NCBI RefSeq assembly: GCF_002746455.1
Contig: NZ_NWUW01000022.1
Location: forward strand, 18,765 to 82,764
Direction of reading: 5' to 3'
Source of the DNA: Bacillus fungorum
GTDB lineage: Bacteria > Bacillota > Bacilli > Bacillales > Bacillaceae_G
DNA length: 64,000 bases
Position numbers and translations under genes: made by a program. Within the stretch, counting starts at the first letter, position 1; each line of letters opens with the position of its first letter. Below are positions 37,701-45,841 of this stretch, piece by piece. The notes below the pieces were generated by a model that saw only the letters and a list, made by a program, of their open reading frames with translations, searched no databases and was not told the origin of the DNA.

Positions 37701-38703
37701 GTTGTTGGTGACGATGCACCATATTGTATCAGATGGATGGTCGATTCATGTCTTCATCCGTGAGCTTGTTACTCTTTATAACACCTTAGTGAAAGGGGAA
37801 GAAGCTGCTTTAGCTGCTCTTCCTATCCAGTACTATGATTTTGCCAATTGGCAACGGAAATATTTACAGGGAAAACCATTAGAGAAGCTATTAAACTATT
37901 GGCAAGCCAAGCTTGATCAAGCTCCACTTTTGCTAGATCTTCCGCTAGATTATGAACGTCCAACAGTACAGAATTTCCAAGGGGCGAGCTATTCCTTTAA
38001 AATGGAAGCGGAATTGACTGAAAAGCTTAGGAAGTTTAGTAAGCAAGAAGAGGCTACCTTGTTTATGATCCTTTTGGCAGCTTGGAAAACACTGCTCTAT
38101 CGTTATTCCGGCCAAGAGGATATTGTGGTAGCTTCGCCCGTAGCGGGGCGGCAGGTAGAGACGGAAGGATTGATTGGATTGTTTATTAATACGCTGGCTT
38201 TACGTTCTGATTTATCTGGGAATCCGAGGTTCCGTGATTTCTTAAAGAATGTTCGTCAGACAACACTTGAAGCGTTTTCCCACCAACAGCTGCCATTTTT
38301 CAAACTCTTAGATGCGCTGAAGGTGCCACGTTCTTCTAGTTATTCTCCCTTGGTACAAGTGATGTTTGATTATCATAATCACAAATCATTGACTAAAGAT
38401 GTAGAGCTGTTGGGTCTTGATATGCAATTTATAAATACCAACACAGAGATGGCAAAGTTCGATTTATGTATGACTTTGGCAGAGGGAGATGAGGAAATCC
38501 TTGGTATCATGGAGTATAGTACTTCACTTTTTGATGAGCCAACAATAGAGCTGCTCATGAAACGCTTTTTTACACTGATCGAATATATTTTACAGCACCC
38601 TGAAACTCAGTTGCTAGATATCAAAATGGAGAAGACAGCGGTCTCTGTCCCTGCAGGGGAGCAAATAGCTAATGATGAATTGGATGATTTTGATTTCGAT
38701 TAA
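34777..38703 (+). CDS. PKS/NRPS hybrid: KS - inactive AT - ACP - C
   Basis: 1308 aa. KS (4-425) is intact: DTACSSSL, ESHGTGT, NIGHL. Residues 435-720 are an acyltransferase relic: the nucleophile motif GHSxG reads GNGVG (near 585), and the malonyl/methylmalonyl HAFH-type segment is missing, as the region is about 100 aa short. The post-AT YPFEKIRCW motif remains. ACP (755-825) has ELGGNSL, and a full C domain follows (845-1290, HHIVSDGWS). There is no KR, so an unreduced C2 unit is expected. The malonyl group must come from another AT, for example that of the first PKS protein. The tail ends NDELDDFDFD. ATG 34777 is preferred over 34774 for spacing from AAGGGGGA (34763-34770). Confidence 0.92.
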   Translation: MSNRDIAVIGLSGIFPDAKNLDEFYYNLSNGIDSVKELSVERKENSSIDPSIDYQIGGYLDRIDEFDYQFFRFSRSEAQNMDPHQRLLLQLVSSAIENAGYSLREFKGSRTAVILGAPGAPKPSYYQLITEFDPTAVPGNLHSVIAGRISHFFDLHSPAMVIDTACSSSLLAIYEGYNKLLMGEAECAIVGGINLNLDFPLKDQGDEVFGVESPDGKCKTFDSSANGIVGGEGGGIIILKSLEKAIKDGDSIHAVIKGGAANQDGGRSTGITAPSSGAQTEVITRAWELAGIEPETVSYIESHGTGTQIGDPIEIKGLTDAFKRYTEKRKFCAIGSLKTNIGHLAGAAGIASFIKVVLSLKNKKIFPSLNFHTPNPHIDFENTAVYVNTDLKDWEEQGRTRRAGVSSFGLSGTNVHLVLEEGPLLVREEEQKQEDHLITLSAKSAASLHRYGVNLLEYLQGETPQLTDIAYVLNRGRDDHMYRYAVTAAYKQELIQSLERDFKSPDEFRMTKESKVVFMFSHDVKAEQNQIDFLLSHYPLFKKIYTECLKVAGEQADHYNVKKLIYQYSLYQLWRSHGISSNKIIGNGVGNLVAKVISKEISLPDGIQCAVELGTVKPLGADKLRLLASKLSKAGYLLYLEVGAQGILSREMNKLTAQLAHLSVFSSFTSKTSFSLSRTLSAMYAQGLKINWDKYYQSAQLQRVEVPTYPFEKIRCWVEAPRPFEKSIGHAKTTVKDAYHCRVTGENVSATEEALARLWGEVLKLDEISVEDNFFELGGNSLNGSRVMGRIKKSFGVEIAFEDVYEYSTLRELSKYIDSLELTVPVAQQELASATDLNEIIPMKDGEEASLSFAQQSLWFLDQLEEGSALYNVPLAIRLKGELNQEVLQKSLCEVVKRHDTLRSTFPVVNGMPSVEVQSVTDSILTIQHLQGFYPEDQEAEVQKRIDVESKIPFNLAEGPIFRASLLVLDDDEHVLLVTMHHIVSDGWSIHVFIRELVTLYNTLVKGEEAALAALPIQYYDFANWQRKYLQGKPLEKLLNYWQAKLDQAPLLLDLPLDYERPTVQNFQGASYSFKMEAELTEKLRKFSKQEEATLFMILLAAWKTLLYRYSGQEDIVVASPVAGRQVETEGLIGLFINTLALRSDLSGNPRFRDFLKNVRQTTLEAFSHQQLPFFKLLDALKVPRSSSYSPLVQVMFDYHNHKSLTKDVELLGLDMQFINTNTEMAKFDLCMTLAEGDEEILGIMEYSTSLFDEPTIELLMKRFFTLIEYILQHPETQLLDIKMEKTAVSVPAGEQIANDELDDFDFD

Positions 38704-38741
38704 TTCTAAGATTATTTCAGCATGAAAGGAGTTCTGTTCCT

Positions 38742-41700
38742 ATGGTGTTACTTTTTGATAAACAGCTGAAAGCAGAACGGGATTACTGGGCCGACAAGCT
38801 TTCTGGAGATGTTCCAAGTACCAATCTAATACTGGATTATCCTCGTCCCGCTCAATACGTAGATAAGCGATATGTTGAGACGATCAACATCCCAACTGCG
38901 TTATCCAGTAAAGTACGTAAATTAGCGAAGGATTCTCCTTTTCTAATCTATGTTTTACTGATGACTTCATTAAAAACTTGCCTGTACAAGTATACAGGAA
39001 ACCCTTCTATTATTGTAGGGAGTCCTAGTCGTAAAACAGGAGAAGATACCGAGACAAAACCAAACCTTGTCTCGGTTATTGATAAGATAGATGATCAAAC
39101 GACAATGCGTCAGCTGATCAAACAGATTCGGGCAACTTTATTGGAAGCATATAGGCATCAATCGTATCCCTTTGAGCATGTCATTAGGGATGTAGGAATC
39201 AAGAAACAATTGAACAGTTGTCCTGTATTTGATATCATCTTAGCCTATTCGGAGATACACGGCGAATTTCCTGATTTAAAAAATGATATTACCCTTACTT
39301 TTGAAAATCAAGGGGAAGCTTTCGGAGGAGAACTCGTCTACAATTCTAGTTTGTTTGCTCCAGATACCATTGAAAGGTTTACTCAGCATTTTCTAAATGC
39401 TTTGAACACCTTGGTAGAGTATAATCAAGCATCGGTGGCAGAAGTAGACCTCTTAACCGAAGCAGAACGTCAGCAAGTCTTAGTGGAATGGAATCAATGT
39501 AAAGCTGATTTTCCATTGGATAAGAGTTTTCAAGAATTATTTGAAGCACAGGTGGCAAAGACCCCTGACCAGATTGCTGTATGCTTTGAAGAAGAAGCAT
39601 GGACGTATCGTGAATTGAATGCAAAAGCCAACCGAATGGCTAGAGGATTGGTGAAACAGAATGTAGGTCCTGATTCCGTGGTTCCCTTGCTCGCTGAACG
39701 TGGTGTGTGGTTCGTTGCCACGGTGATTGCCATTTTTAAAGCGGGCGGGGCCTATCTTCCTGTTGACCCTAACTATCCTGTGGAGCGAATGCGCAAGGTT
39801 ATTCAAAAAAGTGCCACTCGCACCATAGTAGTGACTTCAGAATTTGCAGAGAAGATGGAAGAAGTGTTAGAGGGCATGTCTACGGATAAACCTCCTCAAT
39901 TCTTTGTGGCAGAGGATTTACTTGCAAGGGAGCAGAATGAAAAGAACCTGCCTGTTGTGACTGGAGAAAAGCATTTGTCCTATGTTCTCTTTACGTCAGG
40001 GTCTACTGGTGAACCAAAAGGGGTTATGATTGAACAACTGGGAATGATTAACCATCTGTTTTTGATGATCCAGGATTTTGATTTGATCAACGAAGATATC
40101 GTTGCACAAACTGCATCGCAATGTTTTGATATTTCCGTATGGCAGTTTCTCGCTGCCTTATTGGTCGGAGGAAAAGTACACATTTTTAATTATGACGTGG
40201 CTCGCGATCCTGAAAAATTATTTCAGCAGGCGGATGTCCAAGGGGTTCATATTATGCAAATCGTACCGTCTTTATTACGTGCGTTTCTTCATGGGATAGA
40301 GAATGAGCATTTTCTGAAGCCAAAGTTGTCAAAACTCAAGTGTTTAAGTGTGACTGGGGAAGCATTCCCTCCTGATTTAGCGCGCAAGTGGTTTGAACAT
40401 TATGCTGATATCCCATTAATGAATGCCTATGGTCCATCTGAGTGCTCAGATGATGTTACGATGTATCCAATCCATGAGAGCCCGCCTGAAAATGCCGTCA
40501 ATATACCCATTGGGAAAGTGATTCCAAATCTGCAAGTTTATGTGCTCGATTTTCACTTAAATCCCGTGCCTATCGGTGTTACAGGGGAGATTTATGTGGG
40601 CGGGATAGGAGTTGGCCGTGGATATTTGAATGATCCCGAAAAAACAAACGCGACATTTTTGCAAAATCCCTTTGTAGATGACCCCCAAGCAAGATTATAC
40701 AAAACAGGGGATCTAGGACGATATTTGAGTGATGGAAATCTAGAATACATCGGTCGTGTCGATTATCAAGTGAAAATTCGCGGCTATCGCATTGAACTCG
40801 GAGAAATTGATGCGGTACTAAGACAGTTCCCGCGTGTCCAAGACGTAGCAACCATGGTTCGAGACGGTGTGGGTGATAATAAACAGATTGTCTCTTATGT
40901 CGTATGTGAGCAGGGGATCAGGCTTCAAGAAGCGGAGTTAAAGGGCTTTTTAAAACAATGCCTTCCAGAATATATGGTACCTCATATCTTTGTGTGGCTG
41001 GATGCCATGCCGCTGACCCCCAATGGAAAACTGGATTATAAAGCATTGCCTGCTCCAAATTTCATTGGGGCAGCTTCTAGTGACACTTACGTTGCTCCGC
41101 GAAACCATGTCGAACAAGTGTTGGCAGATATTTGGGCGGAGGTCCTTAATCTAGAAAAGATTGGGGTCAGAAGTAATTTCTTTGAATTAGGTGGAGATTC
41201 GATTTTAAGTATTCAAATGGCGTACAAAAGTAAGCAGCAGGGAATATTTATCCGTCCTACCCATCTCTTAGAACATCAGACAATTGAAGAGCTATCAAGT
41301 ATGGTAAGCGAAGCCAAAACGCTGCAAGCTGAGCAAGGCGCTGTCAGCGGGGGGGCACCATTAACCTCTGTCCAAGAGTGGTTCTTTGAGCAGGAGTATC
41401 TGGATGCCCATCATTGGAATCAGGCGACGTTCTTGCAACTACGTGAACGCGTAAGAATTGATGTGTTGCAAGAAGCGCTAAAACGAATATTAGAACATCA
41501 TGATGCCCTTCGTGTTCGCTTTGAACAAACAGCTACGGGAGTGCAGCAATTATTTCAAGATTCTTATGATTCCCTTCCTTTTGAAAGGGTAAATCTAGCA
41601 GGAATGGCTAAAAAAGAGCAAGTTGTCACGATAACTAAGTTGGCTGAGAAGTATCAGGCAAGCCTGGATATATGGAATGGACCACTCCTACGTGTTGTAT

Positions 41701-44072
41701 TATTTGATTTAGGTGAGGATGAACCTGAGCGATTGCTATTTATCATCCATCACTTGGTCGTGGATGGCGTTTCTTGGCGCATTCTTTTAGATGATTTCCA
41801 AACGGTCTATCAATCTCTGCGCCGTAAAGAGGCCCCTCCGTTATCCGTCAAGACTACATCTTACAAAATGTGGGCAGAGCGATTGGTGGATTATGCTCAA
41901 TCACAAAACATAGCAGAGGATATTCCTTTCTGGCTTAATTTAGCGCAAAGAGATGTTTCTGCTCTACCGATTGATAAGAAAGAAGGAGACAATACGGTGG
42001 GTTCTTCTCAAATTATTTCGGAAGGACTAACAGCAGAGGAAACCAAGTCCTTGCTCCAGCAAGTTCCCGCTTTCTATAATGTTCAGATAAATGATGTTTT
42101 ATTAACTGCACTGCTGAAGATATTTAGCCAATGGACAGGGGAATCTTCTCTGTTTCTTAATTTAGAAGGACATGGACGGGAAGATCTATTTGATGATCTG
42201 GATGTTAGTAGAACCGTTGGCTGGTTTACTTCAGAATTTCCAGTTATGCTAGAACTAGATTGTTCACTTACTTCTGTTATGTCACAAATTCAAGAGCAAT
42301 TAAAGAAGATTCCGCAGCGTGGATTTAGCTATGGCCTGCTTCGTTATTTGCATTCGCAAAATCATGTGAGAGAACAGTTTGCTGCATTAGCAAAACCAGA
42401 GGTCAGCTTTAATTATCTGGGTCAGTTTAATGAAGTTTCATCGGTAGAATCTATGTTTGAAGCTGCTCCTGAATCAATGGGCTCGTTGCGGAGTGCACGA
42501 GACCAGCGTAACTACCTTGTCGATATTAACGGGGCTGTAATCGACGGTTGCTTACGTTTTAATTGGGAGTACAGTGACAATCTTCATCATCGTGCCACAA
42601 TTGAACAGCTTGCTCAAGGTTTTATGGAAGCTCTACGCTCCATAATCCATGATTGTTCCAGTGCTAAGATAGGAGAAAAGCAGGTTGCTAGTACACAGGA
42701 GCAGACGGGAGTACGAAGCTATACTTGGGAATTCCATGAGCCAATGACTCATATGCAGCAATGGTTCTTTGAACAAGAATTTGTCGAAGCGCATCACTGG
42801 AATACAGCTATCGTGCTAAAAACGGTTCGATCGGTTGAACCTAATTTACTGCAAGCTGCGGTTCAGCATATCGTCTTGTATCATGATGTGTTGCGCTTGC
42901 GCTATCGCCAGACAGAAGAGGGGTGGATACAATTCCAAGAACAACGCAAAGACCATAAAATCTTTGAATATATGGATTTTTCGGATGTAGCTGAAGAGCG
43001 GCAGAAATCCGCACTAGAGCAAGCAGTGTCCAATTATCAATCTGAGTTGAACTTAACAGAGGGACCTTTAATCAAAGTGGTGTTGTTTGATTTGGGTGTT
43101 CGCGGACAACGTGTCTTCATCGTCGTACACCATCTGGTGATTGATCATATGTCTTGGGTTTTCCTGATGGAAGATATTCAGACGGCTTATATGGATTTGG
43201 AAAAAGGATTGGTTCCGCGTCTGCCTGCTAAAACGACTGCTTATCAGGATTGGGCAAAGAAATTGACAGCCTATGCCCAATCACCAGAACTTTTCGAGGA
43301 GATGAAGCACTGGGTAGAAGAACAGAAAACAGCAAACCGTGATCTGCCAAGGGACTGCGAGGATGGCAATAATATCGAGGTATCCTTAGCTGAATTTTAT
43401 TTTGCGTTAAGTGTTGAAGATACAGAATCCTTGTTTGCAGAGGTGAGAGCAGCATATCAGATGCACGTAGGAGATGTTTTGCTCACCGCTATGGCAATGA
43501 CCCTTGTCAAGTGGAAAGGCGAAGGCAGTGTGCTCATTGATCAAGGAATTCATGGACGGGAAGACATAAGTAAAGATGTAGACTTGTCCCGTACGGTGGG
43601 ATGGTTTACCACTTCTTTCCCAACAAAGTTTGAAATAGATAGTGATGAGTCGATTGAAAAAATATTATTATCGACGAAAGAACGGCTCGAGACGAGTCGT
43701 CAATACGGCTTTAACTATGCTGTGATGAAATCGCTCTGTAAAGATCAAGCTGTGAAAGAAGCTTTGTCTCAAATCCCCACACCACAAGTTTCTTTTGACT
43801 ATGATGGTCCATTGATTGGAAGTGCAGGGCGCAAGGGAGAGGCAAAACCTTCTTTGTGGGAACATGCTACTGAATCCCGTGGATCAGTGCGTAGTCCAAA
43901 GGCACAAAGATATTATGAACTCGATGTTAGAAGCTGGGTCTATAACAGCCAAATTATGTTGAACTGGCAATACAGCACAAATGTACACGAAAAATCAACA
44001 ATAGAATCATTATCAGAGATGTATGTCAGCTGTATTAAACGGATTATTGCATCTGCTCAATCTGCCCAATAA
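38742..44072 (+). CDS. Terminal NRPS: partial C lobe - A - T - E - E-like
   Basis: 1776 aa. Residues 1-240 are a C-terminal condensation lobe without HHxxxDG. A domain (255-770): FTSGSTGEPKG, NAYGPSECSDD, NGKLDYKALP; pocket by eye D-I-W-Q-S-T-A-D-D-K. The two acidic residues at the 330/331 positions suggest a cationic side chain, possibly Dab. The carrier has ELGGDSI, the form usual before epimerases. The first E domain (870-1315) has HHLVVDGVSW, LEGHGRED and FNYLGQF. The second (1335-1770) has HHLVIDHMSW, then DQGIHGRED where the catalytic glutamate is lost, and FDYDG. No thioesterase, reductase or second carrier follows. AAAGGAG precedes ATG 38742. Last biosynthetic gene before the exporter. 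Confidence 0.92.
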   Translation: MVLLFDKQLKAERDYWADKLSGDVPSTNLILDYPRPAQYVDKRYVETINIPTALSSKVRKLAKDSPFLIYVLLMTSLKTCLYKYTGNPSIIVGSPSRKTGEDTETKPNLVSVIDKIDDQTTMRQLIKQIRATLLEAYRHQSYPFEHVIRDVGIKKQLNSCPVFDIILAYSEIHGEFPDLKNDITLTFENQGEAFGGELVYNSSLFAPDTIERFTQHFLNALNTLVEYNQASVAEVDLLTEAERQQVLVEWNQCKADFPLDKSFQELFEAQVAKTPDQIAVCFEEEAWTYRELNAKANRMARGLVKQNVGPDSVVPLLAERGVWFVATVIAIFKAGGAYLPVDPNYPVERMRKVIQKSATRTIVVTSEFAEKMEEVLEGMSTDKPPQFFVAEDLLAREQNEKNLPVVTGEKHLSYVLFTSGSTGEPKGVMIEQLGMINHLFLMIQDFDLINEDIVAQTASQCFDISVWQFLAALLVGGKVHIFNYDVARDPEKLFQQADVQGVHIMQIVPSLLRAFLHGIENEHFLKPKLSKLKCLSVTGEAFPPDLARKWFEHYADIPLMNAYGPSECSDDVTMYPIHESPPENAVNIPIGKVIPNLQVYVLDFHLNPVPIGVTGEIYVGGIGVGRGYLNDPEKTNATFLQNPFVDDPQARLYKTGDLGRYLSDGNLEYIGRVDYQVKIRGYRIELGEIDAVLRQFPRVQDVATMVRDGVGDNKQIVSYVVCEQGIRLQEAELKGFLKQCLPEYMVPHIFVWLDAMPLTPNGKLDYKALPAPNFIGAASSDTYVAPRNHVEQVLADIWAEVLNLEKIGVRSNFFELGGDSILSIQMAYKSKQQGIFIRPTHLLEHQTIEELSSMVSEAKTLQAEQGAVSGGAPLTSVQEWFFEQEYLDAHHWNQATFLQLRERVRIDVLQEALKRILEHHDALRVRFEQTATGVQQLFQDSYDSLPFERVNLAGMAKKEQVVTITKLAEKYQASLDIWNGPLLRVVLFDLGEDEPERLLFIIHHLVVDGVSWRILLDDFQTVYQSLRRKEAPPLSVKTTSYKMWAERLVDYAQSQNIAEDIPFWLNLAQRDVSALPIDKKEGDNTVGSSQIISEGLTAEETKSLLQQVPAFYNVQINDVLLTALLKIFSQWTGESSLFLNLEGHGREDLFDDLDVSRTVGWFTSEFPVMLELDCSLTSVMSQIQEQLKKIPQRGFSYGLLRYLHSQNHVREQFAALAKPEVSFNYLGQFNEVSSVESMFEAAPESMGSLRSARDQRNYLVDINGAVIDGCLRFNWEYSDNLHHRATIEQLAQGFMEALRSIIHDCSSAKIGEKQVASTQEQTGVRSYTWEFHEPMTHMQQWFFEQEFVEAHHWNTAIVLKTVRSVEPNLLQAAVQHIVLYHDVLRLRYRQTEEGWIQFQEQRKDHKIFEYMDFSDVAEERQKSALEQAVSNYQSELNLTEGPLIKVVLFDLGVRGQRVFIVVHHLVIDHMSWVFLMEDIQTAYMDLEKGLVPRLPAKTTAYQDWAKKLTAYAQSPELFEEMKHWVEEQKTANRDLPRDCEDGNNIEVSLAEFYFALSVEDTESLFAEVRAAYQMHVGDVLLTAMAMTLVKWKGEGSVLIDQGIHGREDISKDVDLSRTVGWFTTSFPTKFEIDSDESIEKILLSTKERLETSRQYGFNYAVMKSLCKDQAVKEALSQIPTPQVSFDYDGPLIGSAGRKGEAKPSLWEHATESRGSVRSPKAQRYYELDVRSWVYNSQIMLNWQYSTNVHEKSTIESLSEMYVSCIKRIIASAQSAQ

Positions 44073-44095
44073 TACAAAAGGAGAAATCAAAGGTT

Positions 44096-45841
44096 ATGAA
44101 AATATCGTTGAAGGATTACAAAGAGTTATATACAAAGTATATTGCTCCTCAACGTACCAGGGTAATATTCTTGCTAATTTTGTTGTTAAGCGGGATTGGT
44201 TTACAGTTAATTAGCCCGCAGATTATGCGCTACTACATTGATACTGCTGGTACCTCTGGTGGTCTTGAAATTTTAAAACTAGTGGCTTTACTATTTATTG
44301 GGCTGACAATTGTCAATCAAATCGTACAACTCTTTGAAACATATATTGGTGAAAACGTGGCGTGGAAAGCAACCAATGCTTTGCGTCAAGAATTGACGCT
44401 GCATTGTTTAAAACTGGATAGCTCTTTTCACCAAGAGCACTCCTCGGGGGAAATGATCGAACGAATTGATGGAGACGTCACAAATCTAGCGAACTTTTTC
44501 TCAAGATTTGTGATTCAAGTCTTAGGAAATATGCTGTTGATTTTTGGAATTGTGATTATTTTACTCATCGAAAACATTTGGATTGGTCTCTCGTTTGTCG
44601 CATTCACGATATTGGCATTCTTTACCCTTAACCGCATTCGTGAATATGCTACTCCTTTTTGGGTGATCGCGCGTCAAGCGAGCGCCGATTTCTTCGGTTT
44701 TCTTGGAGAACGTCTCACAGGCATGGAAGATATTCGAGCGAATCAAGGAACTTCCTATGTGATGCGGAAGTTATTTGAAAATATGTATAACCTTTTGATT
44801 AAAGAGCGAAAAGCTTATGTACGTGCACGCGCCTTGTGGCCAGCAACTATTTGTGTATTTGCTCTAGGGTATGCGTTGGTCTTTATTCTTGGTTCTTACC
44901 TCATGAAGCAAGAGTTTATTACTATGGGGACATTATTCTTGATGTTCTACTATATGGATACTTTGCGTGCTCCTTTAGAACGTATAACCTTGCAAATGGA
45001 GGACTTCCAAAAGGCAAGTGCTAGTATTCAACGTATTCAAGAATTGATGTCTATGGAAAGCAGTATTAAGGATGAAAATAAGGTGAATCTGGCTCAAGAA
45101 TCGTTATCAGTAGAATTTAAAAACGTCACCTTTGGTTACGACGAGTATTCTACAATTTTAAATGATCTTTCTTTCAAGTTAGAGTCTGGCAAAACTTTAG
45201 GCTTACTTGGGCGGACGGGAAGTGGAAAAACCACCATCACTCGATTACTATTGCGCTTGCATGAAGCAAAAAGAGGTAATCTGCTCCTTGGAGGACATGA
45301 TATTTGCGACATTCCGCTTGACGAACTGCGTAAACACGTTAGTATTGTGACGCAGGATGTCCGATTATTTGGGGCGACAGTCCGCGATAATATTACCATG
45401 TTTGACGATAATCCTTCGGATAAACGTATCATTGAAATACTCGAAGAAATCGGACTGAGCGATTGGCTGCATTCATTGCCTCATGGACTCGATACGGAGC
45501 TCTCAACAAGCGACAATGGTCTTTCAGCTGGGCAAGTTCAGCTCCTTGCTTTTGCTCGTGTCTTTTTGAAGGATCCAGGATTGGTTATTTTGGATGAGGC
45601 TTCTTCTCGTCTAGATGCTAGCACAGAAAAGATTATGGATAAAGCAATGAAGAAATTGCTTGAAGGACGGACTGCGATTATTATCGCCCATCGCATGCAA
45701 ACTGTTCAAAAAGTGGATGAAATCATGATACTTGAGGACGGAGAGATCATTGAGCATGACAAACGTGAAATTCTTGAACAGGATGAGCTTTCGCGCTTTG
45801 CCCAACTGAAGAAAGCTGGTTTAACGGAGGTGATCGCATGA
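44096..45841 (+). CDS. ABC exporter half-transporter, catalytically complete NBD
   Basis: 581 aa: an N-terminal six-helix exporter domain (about 1-320) and a nucleotide-binding domain. Walker A GRTGSGKTT, a modified signature LSAGQ (canonical LSGGQ), Walker B LVILDEAS with the catalytic glutamate, and the H-loop histidine in IIIAHRMQ are all present. It starts 23 bp after the last NRPS gene and overlaps the second half-transporter by ATGA, so the pair should form a heterodimer. Its position at the end of the operon points to export of the NRPS/PKS product and self-protection. Confidence 0.93.
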   Translation: MKISLKDYKELYTKYIAPQRTRVIFLLILLLSGIGLQLISPQIMRYYIDTAGTSGGLEILKLVALLFIGLTIVNQIVQLFETYIGENVAWKATNALRQELTLHCLKLDSSFHQEHSSGEMIERIDGDVTNLANFFSRFVIQVLGNMLLIFGIVIILLIENIWIGLSFVAFTILAFFTLNRIREYATPFWVIARQASADFFGFLGERLTGMEDIRANQGTSYVMRKLFENMYNLLIKERKAYVRARALWPATICVFALGYALVFILGSYLMKQEFITMGTLFLMFYYMDTLRAPLERITLQMEDFQKASASIQRIQELMSMESSIKDENKVNLAQESLSVEFKNVTFGYDEYSTILNDLSFKLESGKTLGLLGRTGSGKTTITRLLLRLHEAKRGNLLLGGHDICDIPLDELRKHVSIVTQDVRLFGATVRDNITMFDDNPSDKRIIEILEEIGLSDWLHSLPHGLDTELSTSDNGLSAGQVQLLAFARVFLKDPGLVILDEASSRLDASTEKIMDKAMKKLLEGRTAIIIAHRMQTVQKVDEIMILEDGEIIEHDKREILEQDELSRFAQLKKAGLTEVIA

